This document shows, piece after piece, positions 13,542 through 21,277 of a stretch of DNA of 31,608 nt. This DNA comes from a virus. The stretch covers positions 1 through 31,608 of IMG/VR virus record IMGVR_UViG_3300023227_000002; one strand, 5' to 3'. The translations under genes were made by a program, and so were the position numbers. Position 1 is the first letter of the stretch. Each line of letters begins with the position of its first letter. The notes beneath the pieces are model-generated. The model saw only the letters and a program-made list of their open reading frames with translations. It searched no databases and had not been told where the DNA came from.

Positions 13542-14528
13542 TTATACTTTAAATCTTTTGATTATATTGTCAATATAACATTTAATATTATAGCTATTGC
13601 TCCATTGAATATGACCATGCCAACTAGCTAAAAATCTAGTTAATTTTTGATTATCATTATTTAATAGATATTTATTAATTTTTCTTTTTGCACGAACTAC
13701 ACTTTGTTTTCTTAATAATTTATAATCTTTCCATATTCTATAACCTAAAAAATTTATACCTTGATGGGTAGAAGAAACATGCCATTTCCCCATATTTAAT
13801 TTTAAATGAATACGACAATATTCTTCTAATTGAACAAATATATTTCTTAATAATTTTTTATTATTATCAAGAATAACAATATCGTCCATGTATCTAGCAA
13901 AATATTTTACTTTTAATTTGTGCTTTATAAAATGATCTATGTCATTACCATATATATTAGCAAATAATTGACTTGTTAAATTTCCAATAGGTATGCCTGT
14001 TTGATTGGTGGGTGTTATTAATTTAATTAAGTTAAATGTTTTATTGCATTTAATCTTTTTTCTAATCATTTCTAATAACATATTTGTATCTATGCTAGGA
14101 AAGTATTTTCTAAAATCTGTTTTTAAGAAATATGTAAAGTCATGTTTTCTTAAATTAGACTGAATATATTTAACTCCAGTATGTGTTCCGTATCCTTTTC
14201 TACACGCAAAAGAATTAGGTAAAAATGTTTTTTCAAATATAGGTGTTATAATATTACATAAAGCATGTTGGACTATTCTATCTTTAAAAGATAATGCAGA
14301 TATAAGTCTTTTTTTAGGTTCATAAACATAAAAATTTCTATATTGACCTATTTGGTATTTATTATTGATTAGTTCATTTCTTAATTGAATTAAATTATAT
14401 TGATCAAATTCTTTAAATTCCAAGTAAGAAAATGTTTCCTTTTTACCTTTACAGGTATTTTTATAAGCTAATTGTAAATTATTAATATCTACAATTTTTT
14501 CAAATAAGTTTCTATATTTTAAACCCAT
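13542..14528 (-). CDS. DGR reverse transcriptase
   Basis: 328 residues. Finger/palm motifs in order: LISALSFKDRIVQHAL (75-90), LKTDFRKYFPSID with catalytic D138, GIPIGNLTSQLFANIY (178-193) carrying the GxxxSQ signature that marks DGR enzymes and separates them from group II intron and retron RTs, YFARYMDDIVIL with the YMDD catalytic pair (213-216), and INFLGYRIW (258-266). It has no maturase or nuclease extension, as expected. The family copies the template RNA into cDNA while misincorporating at adenines. Together with avd, TR and VR next to it the set is complete. All catalytic residues are present. Confidence 0.96.
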   Translation of the reverse strand: MGLKYRNLFEKIVDINNLQLAYKNTCKGKKETFSYLEFKEFDQYNLIQLRNELINNKYQIGQYRNFYVYEPKKRLISALSFKDRIVQHALCNIITPIFEKTFLPNSFACRKGYGTHTGVKYIQSNLRKHDFTYFLKTDFRKYFPSIDTNMLLEMIRKKIKCNKTFNLIKLITPTNQTGIPIGNLTSQLFANIYGNDIDHFIKHKLKVKYFARYMDDIVILDNNKKLLRNIFVQLEEYCRIHLKLNMGKWHVSSTHQGINFLGYRIWKDYKLLRKQSVVRAKRKINKYLLNNDNQKLTRFLASWHGHIQWSNSYNIKCYIDNIIKRFKV

Positions 14529-14668
14529 ATTATTGACAATGCGTTTCTATATTTCAATACTCTGCAATACATCAAATCTAAGTTTTGTATTTGCCGAAGC
14601 AGGATAAGAAAGCTGATCGTAAAGATCAAACATAGTAGGCTTGTGGCGTTACTATAGTTTAAATTCAT
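14529..14668 (-). ncRNA. DGR spacer (Sp) RNA region between TR and RT
   Basis: Exactly 140 bases lie between the 3' end of TR and the RT start codon. In Bordetella phage BPP-1 a spacer of about this size is part of the DGR RNA and carries the priming site for cDNA synthesis. Small stems are visible on the coding strand: TGATC-TTTAC-GATCA and AATACA...TGTATT. No convincing coding content. The ncRNA role is inferred from homology of layout. Confidence 0.6.
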
Positions 14669-14787
14669 ATCACAGACGCCACGAGACCCAATATTGTTAT
14701 TAGAATTAGTTGGAGCATTATTCCATTTAGAATTACGTGATCCAGAGTTAGAAGTATTATTCCAATTACCACCGAGTTTCACGACGT
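14669..14787 (-). repeat. DGR template repeat (TR)
   Basis: 119 bases aligning without gap to the VR at 15189-15307, with 16 mismatches. Every mismatch is at a TR adenine (coding strand), 16 of 36 adenines, and none at the other 83 positions. In the VR reading frame TR carries many AAT/AAC codons, typical of a template whose Asn codons can turn into many residues. The 3' 20 bases (14671-14690) are unchanged and GC-rich. Its 5' end overlaps the avd stop codon by 9 bases. Confidence 0.96.
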
Positions 14788-15171
14788 GACTATATCTCTC
14801 TTACCCTTTTTATAACTAATCCACGAATCCATACAAAGAATACAATCAGACAATAATTGCTGAGAATAACCTTGTTGTTTAAGTGTTAATGCTTTCACAT
14901 TTTTATTAGTCATAAATCTTAAATAAAATCTTAATAACGACATGCCTGAATCTACTAAATACATCTTAGATATTTGATTAGATTTACCAGCATCATTAAT
15001 AAGTTGAACTTGTTTTAATAAACATTCTAATATTTGTTTTTTTAATATACCATGTTTTCTAGGTATGTTTTGTATGATTGGATATAAGTAATTTATAACC
15101 TTTTCATATTTTTCCACAATATTCATTTGTTTGTGATTAATCGTTAAATCTTTAATAATGGTTTTCACCAT
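14779..15171 (-). CDS. avd: DGR accessory protein Avd
   Basis: 130 residues, basic, entirely helical by eye, as expected for the four-helix-bundle Avd that pentamerises and binds RT and template RNA. Segments: VEKYEKVINYLYPIIQNIPR, HGILKKQILECLLKQVQLIN, LRFYLRFMTNKNVKALTLKQ and a C-terminal helix. It starts inside the target-gene stop (TAATG) and ends inside TR. Position between VR and TR is the classic order VR-avd-TR-RT. Confidence 0.88.
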   Translation of the reverse strand: MVKTIIKDLTINHKQMNIVEKYEKVINYLYPIIQNIPRKHGILKKQILECLLKQVQLINDAGKSNQISKMYLVDSGMSLLRFYLRFMTNKNVKALTLKQQGYSQQLLSDCILCMDSWISYKKGKRDIVTS

Positions 15172-15175
15172 TATT
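15154..15175. other. DGR target-site hairpin (9-bp stem, GAAA loop)
   Basis: Perfect inverted repeat AATAATGGT (15154-15162)/ACCATTATT (15167-15175) with a 4-nt loop reading GAAA on the coding strand, 13 bases after the VR. BPP-1-type DGRs need a hairpin or cruciform with a GRNA-type loop just downstream of the VR for efficient homing. Here it also contains the TAATG joining the tail-fibre stop and avd start. Confidence 0.85.
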
Positions 15176-16637
15176 CGTTTGTTTTATGATCACAGACGCC
15201 ACGAGACCCAAAATAGTTAAGAGAATTAGTTGGAGCATAAAACCATAAAGAACTACGAGATCCAGAGTAAGAAGTAGTACTCCAATAACCACCGAGTATC
15301 ACGACGTTAGATAGATTATAAGTTGAACCACGACCTTCAGTATTAGCAGTGTAAGCCGTAGAACCATTTGGTCCACCAAAATCATTACCCCAAATCCACA
15401 TACAACCAGTTGATTGGATAACACCCCATTTAGAAGTAAAATTATCGTCTGTTGCACTCATTTGTGTTGTAGTTGGGTCACTTCCTCTTGAACTTGCTTC
15501 TGTAGTTCCATAAGCTAATGCAGAAAATTCTTGATAAGTAGGTGGTCTTTTCCCATGAGAAGATAATAGTTCAGCTTGTTCCCACCAAGTATAAGAACCA
15601 TAAGTTGTTGAACCATTACCACCAAATAAACTTGGTACTTTAGGTGGTGAACTTCCATCTGCTATTGTAACATTATAATAAGATGTTCCATTAGTATGAT
15701 GGTCAACTCCTGTTAAATAAATATCTGACCAAAAATGTCCACCCACTAAAGTCATTCCTCTTGGGTCTGGACAATTAGGTTTCCATTTTAAATCCCATAA
15801 TGAATATTCGTTAATTGATGCAGTAGTATCTCCACCTGATGTTCCTGTTGCGTTTCCACCAGGAGCATAATGAAATCCACCTACTTTTCTAGCATTTGCT
15901 GATGGTGGACTAACATGGTCTGTAGTTGCTTCTAAAGCACCAGCAGTTGTACACCAAATAGCATAATCTGTTCCAGCTGTAGCTGATGGCATAGTAATAG
16001 AAGTTGCTGAAGCTATAGTTTTAACATCACCATTAACTTCAATGTATAATCCTGTGTTAGTCTCCATTGTGAAAGCACCTGTTTTATCCCAAGCAACAAC
16101 TGTTGGGTCAATTTTAGAAAATAATCCATATGCTATACTTCCAGAAGAAGCATCACCCCAAGAAATATCAGTACCATCTGTTGTTAAAAATTGACCAACA
16201 GTACCAGTTGTTAAAATTGATGTAACAGCACTAGCATTTCCATAAAGAATACTTCCTCTACTTAATGCGTCTAATTTATTTAATTCTGTTGCAGTAGAAG
16301 TTACTACTACATCTTCATTTATTTTAGGTGAAGTTAAAGTTTTGTTTGTAAGCGTTTCTACTCCAGCAAGTGAAACTTCTGATGCACTATCTGCCCAATC
16401 TATTGTGTTAGCTGTAAAATTAATAGTTCCTAAAAGAATATCATCAGCACCATCATACATTTTTAAAAGTTGTGCAGTTGCGTCACCCGATGTATCTAGC
16501 CAAACTGTTCCAGCTACTGCTGAACTAGGTCTTGATGTACCTGAATTAGATGTATTAATAGCCTCTAAAGTGTCATTAAGATCACTACGAAAAGAGGGAA
16601 AAGATTGGTTCTGAATTAAATAATCGCCTTGTGCCAT
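15171..16637 (-). CDS. DGR-targeted tail fibre / receptor-binding protein
   Basis: 488 residues. The N-terminus (DYLIQNQSFPSFRSDLNDTL; GTVWLDTSG) and the middle (VETLTNKTLTSPKINEDVVV) resemble phage tail-fibre shafts. From about residue 280 onward the sequence (CPDPRGMTLVGGHFWSDIYL; GKRPPTYQEFSALAYG; TGCMWIWGNDFGGP) is the C-type-lectin/formylglycine-enzyme-like fold used by DGR targets such as Mtd. The VR encodes about residues 444-483 (GGYWSTTSYSGSRSSLWFYA), exposing Tyr, Ser, Thr, Phe and Leu at template Asn/Lys positions. The protein should sit at the tail tip and contact the host surface. It follows the gpJ-like gene. A distant AAAAGGAG (12-base spacing) is the RBS. Confidence 0.92.
   Translation of the reverse strand: MAQGDYLIQNQSFPSFRSDLNDTLEAINTSNSGTSRPSSAVAGTVWLDTSGDATAQLLKMYDGADDILLGTINFTANTIDWADSASEVSLAGVETLTNKTLTSPKINEDVVVTSTATELNKLDALSRGSILYGNASAVTSILTTGTVGQFLTTDGTDISWGDASSGSIAYGLFSKIDPTVVAWDKTGAFTMETNTGLYIEVNGDVKTIASATSITMPSATAGTDYAIWCTTAGALEATTDHVSPPSANARKVGGFHYAPGGNATGTSGGDTTASINEYSLWDLKWKPNCPDPRGMTLVGGHFWSDIYLTGVDHHTNGTSYYNVTIADGSSPPKVPSLFGGNGSTTYGSYTWWEQAELLSSHGKRPPTYQEFSALAYGTTEASSRGSDPTTTQMSATDDNFTSKWGVIQSTGCMWIWGNDFGGPNGSTAYTANTEGRGSTYNLSNVVILGGYWSTTSYSGSRSSLWFYAPTNSLNYFGSRGVCDHKTNE
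15189..15307 (-). repeat. DGR variable repeat (VR)
   Basis: 119 bases ending shortly before the tail-fibre stop codon. Relative to TR it carries 12 amino-acid replacements, including AAT to TAT, AGT, ACT, TTT and CTT, and AAA to ATA or TTA, plus one silent change. The 3' invariant segment (15191-15210 on the plus strand) is the likely initiation-of-mutagenic-homing site. Homology stops at 15189 and at 15307. Confidence 0.96.
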
Positions 16638-16655
16638 AATTGTTTTATACTCCTT

Positions 16656-19529
16656 TTAAAAGCCTTTTGCAATATAATCAAATGTTCTTGATATTGCTGT
16701 TCCACCTGAATTTTTAAATGTTAAATCAAATGAATCTATTGCTTTATTTTCTACTACAAAGAAATCTCCCGTAGCTAAATCTTCGCCTGTAATTCCTACA
16801 GCATAATTAACAGATTTAAATGGGTTTGTAAATGTTACTGTGTAAGTTCCAGCACCAGAAGTTATATCATTTCCACTAAATATTCTATCAGGCATATCTA
16901 TTGTAACTGTTACCTCATTAACAACAGGAGTAGATGATAAATCTCTTGAAGTTAAAAACACTCTAAACTTGTAGTATCTGGCAGTATAGTTACCAATTAC
17001 AAAATTTTGGAAAGCTGTATAAGTTACATCATCATCAGAAGTTGCAATTTCTAAATGAGCATCACAGTTTGCTGGTGTATCTCCGTCAAAGTTTGAGGGT
17101 GCAACATCAAATAATCCTGATCTATTATCAAATAAATCATCTGGGTTATCTGAAGTTTGAGATAATGTTGCTGTAATTCTTGCTGTGTGTTTAGCACCAA
17201 TATCAATAACATCTGCAAATTCATAATTACCTGTTGCAAAGAAGTCAGCATTAGTAACTCCTGAATCAAAAAATCTAGTTGTTTCATCATCAAAATCTCC
17301 TGAACCACTATCAAACAATTCTGAAGAATCTAATCTAATTGAATCATTTGCTATAATTGTATTTGTATTTGTTCCTAAAAAGTCAGGGTGTTCTGATTGA
17401 GTTGCTACTGCATTATGATTAATAACATCAGTTACATTTGAAATAATAGCAGTTGCGTTTGAACTGAAGTTTCCAAGTTTATCTACAGCTTTAATTAAGT
17501 AAGTTCCAGCCCTAGCTGGTACAGAAATTGAAGTTGCTGGTCTTGATACTTTTGTTACTAAAGATACAGAGTTTGCCCAATCTCCTGTTCCATCTGTTAC
17601 TGTTGAATATCTAATTTGATAATAAGCTAAATCTAAATCACTAACTTGCGACCAACTTAAATGTGCTTCTTGTCCTACAATATTACAAGAAAAATCTGTA
17701 ACATCTTCTGGTGGCTCAATCGCACCAATGATTGTTCTTTGTGCTGTTACATAAGTTGAACTAGAACCAATACTTGAAACTGCTTTAACTCTTACATCAT
17801 AAACATTTTGGTCAATTACATTTAAGACTCTGTGATTTAATCCTGACCCTTGTGCATAGATAATATAATCGCTATCAGAAGCTAGTTTATATTCCACTTG
17901 GTAGTAATCAACAAAACTATCAGGAGAAGCACCTATTGTTACATTTAAAGCAACGATAACTGTGCCGTCATTGTATTCAATTAATTGGTCATCTAGTGTT
18001 ACACTTGCTGGTGGTTGAACATTAAATGGATTAGGTAAGTTAGTTGTTGGTATTGTTGTCGCTTGTGTTTTAGTAGCCCAAGTATAATGTGATGCTTGGT
18101 ACTCCACTAAAGATAATCCTACAGTTAAATCTTGATTAAAAGTAATTCCAAGAACTCTAAAAGGTTTAGCAGAAAATCCAATACTAGAATGTGTAATATT
18201 TACAATATCTCCTATGGCTAAATCATAACCATTAAAATCAACACTAATACCTAAAGATAATGCTTCTCTACTTCTTCTAAGTATTACCTCTGCCATTTCT
18301 TCAGCTTGATATTGAGAAGTGATAGTTGAAAATGAAAATCTACCCTCTAAAAGAAAATCATTATCATCAGCTTTCATTGTTGCGTGTTGATCTGCGCTTA
18401 TTAAACCTGAATCATCTATCGGTGGAAATTGTACTTCATCAACTTGATAATTACGTTCTGGATTAACATAACCAACTATAACTCTATTGTATCTATCATT
18501 CTTTGTTGGTGTTGATAATGAATAACCACCTATAATATTATCTTCTGTTAAAGTAATAGATGCTGTTCCTGTTGTTTCTATAATTAAATTATACTTACCA
18601 GCATTATATGGAAGATAACCTCTGCAACCTTTTAAAAACTCTCTAACATTATCTAAAATACTTCTTGATGTATCTATTGCAGTATTAATATCAAATATAT
18701 TTATATCACTACCACCTGAATATGGTGTTACTTGTGTTTCACAAACTAATGAAGCATCATAAAAACTTTGTAAGTCTATTTCAGTTACTGCTAATCCTTT
18801 TCCATATCTAGCATTAGTTAAATAATCTAATAAGCACCATGATGGATTAGTAGAGTAAGCAGCAGTTTGTGCAACTAAACCTGAATTGTATGCTACAACT
18901 TTTTTACCTTGAATCTTTGCTTGTACTTTTGGTATTCCTGTAAATGCGTCTTGATTCCATTTAAAACGAAGTGCAAGATAACATAAACCAGATAGTTTAT
19001 GATTACTTCCCCAATTACTTAATGTTGATAATAATGTTGATGCTGATTGACCATCTGTTCCATAATGAGGCTCTACTCTAATAAGACTTTCTGAATCTTT
19101 ATAAAAATTACTATCTCCACTACCTACTTCAACTGCTGTATTATCTGAAAAACTAGATGCAAATGTAACCACTTTATCATCTACTAATATTTCCTCTATA
19201 TCGTTTATCTCTCCCTCTGCCATAACGATAGCCATATAAAGATAAGTATTATCTGTTCCAGAAGTTTCCATAAACACTCTAGTTCCACCTGTAAGTCTTT
19301 CTCCATAAATTACAGGAATGTTTGCGTCATTGGATTGTTTGTTTAATAATATACCTCTTTCAAAATCATCAAATTCATTAGTTCCAAAGTCAGGTATTTC
19401 AGGAACTTTTGGTCTTAATGCCCAAGATATAAATAAAGTTATACCTAAAGACACCAAAGGATTCATGTTTCCAAAAAACTTTGATGCTTTGGCTACTGTG
19501 CCTATAACTTTTCCTACAAATCCACCCAT
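16656..19529 (-). CDS. Tail tip attachment protein, lambda gpJ-like, with fibronectin-III domains
   Basis: 957 residues, the largest gene. N-terminal glycine/hydrophobic segment (about 1-40), then NIPVIYGERLTGGTRVFMET (71-90) and following beta domains typical of gpJ/GTA-type tail hub proteins, including TSRSILDNVREFLKGCRGYL (287-306). Two fibronectin type III-like domains lie at about 501-600 and 604-700. The C-terminal 250 residues are beta-rich with Asp/Phe-rich patches (ELFDSGSGDFDDETTRFFDS) and look like a carbohydrate-binding region. It sits directly before the diversified fibre, which it probably anchors. It starts inside the previous stop (TAATG) with AAGG upstream. Confidence 0.85.
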   Translation of the reverse strand: MGGFVGKVIGTVAKASKFFGNMNPLVSLGITLFISWALRPKVPEIPDFGTNEFDDFERGILLNKQSNDANIPVIYGERLTGGTRVFMETSGTDNTYLYMAIVMAEGEINDIEEILVDDKVVTFASSFSDNTAVEVGSGDSNFYKDSESLIRVEPHYGTDGQSASTLLSTLSNWGSNHKLSGLCYLALRFKWNQDAFTGIPKVQAKIQGKKVVAYNSGLVAQTAAYSTNPSWCLLDYLTNARYGKGLAVTEIDLQSFYDASLVCETQVTPYSGGSDINIFDINTAIDTSRSILDNVREFLKGCRGYLPYNAGKYNLIIETTGTASITLTEDNIIGGYSLSTPTKNDRYNRVIVGYVNPERNYQVDEVQFPPIDDSGLISADQHATMKADDNDFLLEGRFSFSTITSQYQAEEMAEVILRRSREALSLGISVDFNGYDLAIGDIVNITHSSIGFSAKPFRVLGITFNQDLTVGLSLVEYQASHYTWATKTQATTIPTTNLPNPFNVQPPASVTLDDQLIEYNDGTVIVALNVTIGASPDSFVDYYQVEYKLASDSDYIIYAQGSGLNHRVLNVIDQNVYDVRVKAVSSIGSSSTYVTAQRTIIGAIEPPEDVTDFSCNIVGQEAHLSWSQVSDLDLAYYQIRYSTVTDGTGDWANSVSLVTKVSRPATSISVPARAGTYLIKAVDKLGNFSSNATAIISNVTDVINHNAVATQSEHPDFLGTNTNTIIANDSIRLDSSELFDSGSGDFDDETTRFFDSGVTNADFFATGNYEFADVIDIGAKHTARITATLSQTSDNPDDLFDNRSGLFDVAPSNFDGDTPANCDAHLEIATSDDDVTYTAFQNFVIGNYTARYYKFRVFLTSRDLSSTPVVNEVTVTIDMPDRIFSGNDITSGAGTYTVTFTNPFKSVNYAVGITGEDLATGDFFVVENKAIDSFDLTFKNSGGTAISRTFDYIAKGF

Positions 19530-19915
19530 TATATTTCCTTAACTATCATTCTTTTAATTTGATTATCTTCTACTCTTAACCAAGTAAAATTATCTTTAAT
19601 GCCTTTAAATTTATTAGCCATATTAACACACCATTTAAAAATATTTCTGACATTCTTAATAGCAATAAATTCTACAAATACTAAATGATCTCCAGAGTTC
19701 CATTCCTTGTAATTTATAATAGCTGTTTTTTTAAAATGATTAAAAGCATAATCAGATAGATAAGCCCAATTAGTAAAACCAACCAAAGTATCGTTGTGAT
19801 AATGTTTTTTATATTGGTTTAAAAATATACTAGGCTTGATGTGATGTTGTAAATCAAGATCGTGTAAATCGTCATATTTAGAATAATTTCTGTATAGAGA
19901 TATAATATCTTGCAT
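19529..19915 (-). CDS. HlyC-like (toxin-activating acyltransferase fold) tail-module protein
   Basis: 128 residues. FLNQYKKHYHNDTLVGFTNW, AYLSDYAFNHF, EWNSGDHLVFVEFIA and FTWLRVED align by eye with HlyC blocks (NQYVLL, VAYCSWANLS, DWTSGDRKWFIDWIAPFG, FRAIRVD). HlyC acylates lysines of RTX toxins. Here the HlyC catalytic Asp position reads Glu (VFVEF), and the catalytic His of LHRNW may be Tyr (LYRNY), so activity is uncertain. It lies between the DUF2163-like gene and the gpJ-like gene, the place where many related tail modules encode an NlpC/P60 peptidase. It might modify or chaperone a tail protein (inference). Confidence 0.6.
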   Translation of the reverse strand: MQDIISLYRNYSKYDDLHDLDLQHHIKPSIFLNQYKKHYHNDTLVGFTNWAYLSDYAFNHFKKTAIINYKEWNSGDHLVFVEFIAIKNVRNIFKWCVNMANKFKGIKDNFTWLRVEDNQIKRMIVKEI

Positions 19916-20481
19916 TACTCTCTACCCCATTTAATATCTTGTACTGTTTGAGAACTAAAATCCATTCCAACATCTGTACTAAAGAATCTTTGCTGTGATG
20001 TATTATTAGTCTTTCGACCATTCTTTTTATTAAAGTCTGCCCAATGAGATACAATAGATAATGATAGTGTGCTTGATTTCTCTTGTTCTTGTATTTCAAA
20101 ATTTTCTATACTTCCTTTATAAAGTAAAAAAGGGTCAGCAAATATTGTGTTATCATCATCTAGCAATCCTCTATAAATAGTTACAGTATTATTAATAACA
20201 TTCTCATTTAAAACTACTGAAATATATGTTTGGTCTGCACCTGATAAAGTTAAAGTAATACTAGATTTACTTACATCTGTTTGTTCTGAAAAATCTGATA
20301 TGCCTAATAAATGATCTGACGCTAGATAAGTAACTGATGAACCAGATATTGATGAAGTTAATGGAAAAGAACAATCAGTAATGTTAATAGGAGTATCGAA
20401 CCCAAGAGTGATAAGATGGAATGGTCTAATATCATTTGTTGCTAGTTCGTTCTTTATCGCTGTTGTCAGGCTTCTCGTCAT
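19915..20481 (-). CDS. Minor/distal tail protein (DUF2163/GTA-like)
   Basis: 188 residues from the ATG at 20481, chosen for its GAGG; a TTG nine bases upstream is also in frame. Beta-rich sequence: RPFHLITLGFDTPINITDCS, SVTYLASDHLLGISDF, VSKSSITLTLSGADQTYISV, then VTIYRGLLDDD...LLYKGSIENFEI. This follows the pattern of DUF2163-type proteins next to the tail hub in gene-transfer-agent-like tails. A role in the baseplate hub is likely. It overlaps the previous small gene by 50 bases. Confidence 0.7.
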   Translation of the reverse strand: MTRSLTTAIKNELATNDIRPFHLITLGFDTPINITDCSFPLTSSISGSSVTYLASDHLLGISDFSEQTDVSKSSITLTLSGADQTYISVVLNENVINNTVTIYRGLLDDDNTIFADPFLLYKGSIENFEIQEQEKSSTLSLSIVSHWADFNKKNGRKTNNTSQQRFFSTDVGMDFSSQTVQDIKWGRE

Positions 20482-20656
20482 ATTCCTCAAATGTTCTTCT
20501 GGTTACTTTTATTGAATCATTGACAGTATAATTAGCATTTTTAGATGGTTCACTATACTTTCCGTGATTCAAAGATTGAGAATTAAAATCATCAGCTTCA
20601 ATTATTTCTTCAGCCAAGAAATCAACACTAATCCAATACTTGACTTTATATTTCAT
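20432..20656 (-). CDS. Small hypothetical tail-region protein
   Basis: 74 residues, starting immediately after the previous stop (TAG then ATG). N-terminal beta-like segment KYKVKYWISVDFLAEEIIEA followed by a polar, probably disordered tail. The last 50 bases overlap the next gene. Function unknown. Confidence 0.5.
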   Translation of the reverse strand: MKYKVKYWISVDFLAEEIIEADDFNSQSLNHGKYSEPSKNANYTVNDSIKVTRRTFEEYDEKPDNSDKERTSNK

Positions 20657-21277
20657 CTATAAGGCTTCTTCAACATCAAATTGGTACTCATAATATAAAT
20701 TACCATCTTTATCTACACCTGATACTCCAAACTCTTGAATATCATTTGTTAAGTGTACTGTGAAAGATACATTATCATAAGTAACTATTGAATCATCTGC
20801 AAGTGCCACAAGTAAAGGTGGCTCTATTGTAACTGTTGCTGCATTACTTGAACTTGTTACATCTGCTACAACCATATAAACTTTATCATGTGAAGCAAAC
20901 TTTATAAAATCTCCAGCTTTAAATCTTCCAGCACCATCTCCAGCAAATGCGTCCATATCAATCGTTGTATCTCCAACTGCGTGAACTCCATTAACTAAAA
21001 CTGTTCCTGATTCATTACCTCTAGCATCTTCTATTTCTGGTGGGATAATTGTAAAGTTTTCTTTGCCTGATCTTTGTTTAACTATAAAAGCCATTAACTC
21101 TCCATAAACATCTGATCTTTTAGCAGTAATAATTTGAACTGAAAATGCCCATCTTTGATTATCTATTTGTCTAGCAAGTTTCTTACCAGATACAGTTTTT
21201 GAGATAATAGTATTTTGAATTGACTTTATTCCTAAAGTTCCAAATTTAGCAGTTGATATAGGAAAAGCACCTGACAT
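20657..21277 (-). CDS. Distal tail / minor tail protein
   Basis: 206 residues; beta-rich N-terminus with conserved-looking KLARQIDNQRWAFSVQIITA and YGELMAFIVKQRSGKENFTI (about 32-75), an inserted beta domain (GTVLVNGVHAVGDTTIDMDA, then AGDFIKFASHDKVYMVV), and a C-terminal strand pair. It directly follows the tape measure gene, the position of distal tail proteins. One-base overlap with the upstream stop. Confidence 0.7.
   Translation of the reverse strand: MSGAFPISTAKFGTLGIKSIQNTIISKTVSGKKLARQIDNQRWAFSVQIITAKRSDVYGELMAFIVKQRSGKENFTIIPPEIEDARGNESGTVLVNGVHAVGDTTIDMDAFAGDGAGRFKAGDFIKFASHDKVYMVVADVTSSSNAATVTIEPPLLVALADDSIVTYDNVSFTVHLTNDIQEFGVSGVDKDGNLYYEYQFDVEEAL

Noticed and set aside
14519-14782. 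Open frame of 87 codons across TR and spacer (KLGGNWNNTSNSGSR...)
   Set aside because: Its first part is the template repeat read in the VR frame and the rest is the DGR spacer. It has no ribosome-binding site of its own and is explained by the TR being a copy of a coding segment.
17051-17314. Leftward 87-codon frame inside the gpJ-like gene
   Set aside because: It is a shifted-frame shadow, with low-complexity Gln/Leu content, inside a large well-supported gene on the same strand.
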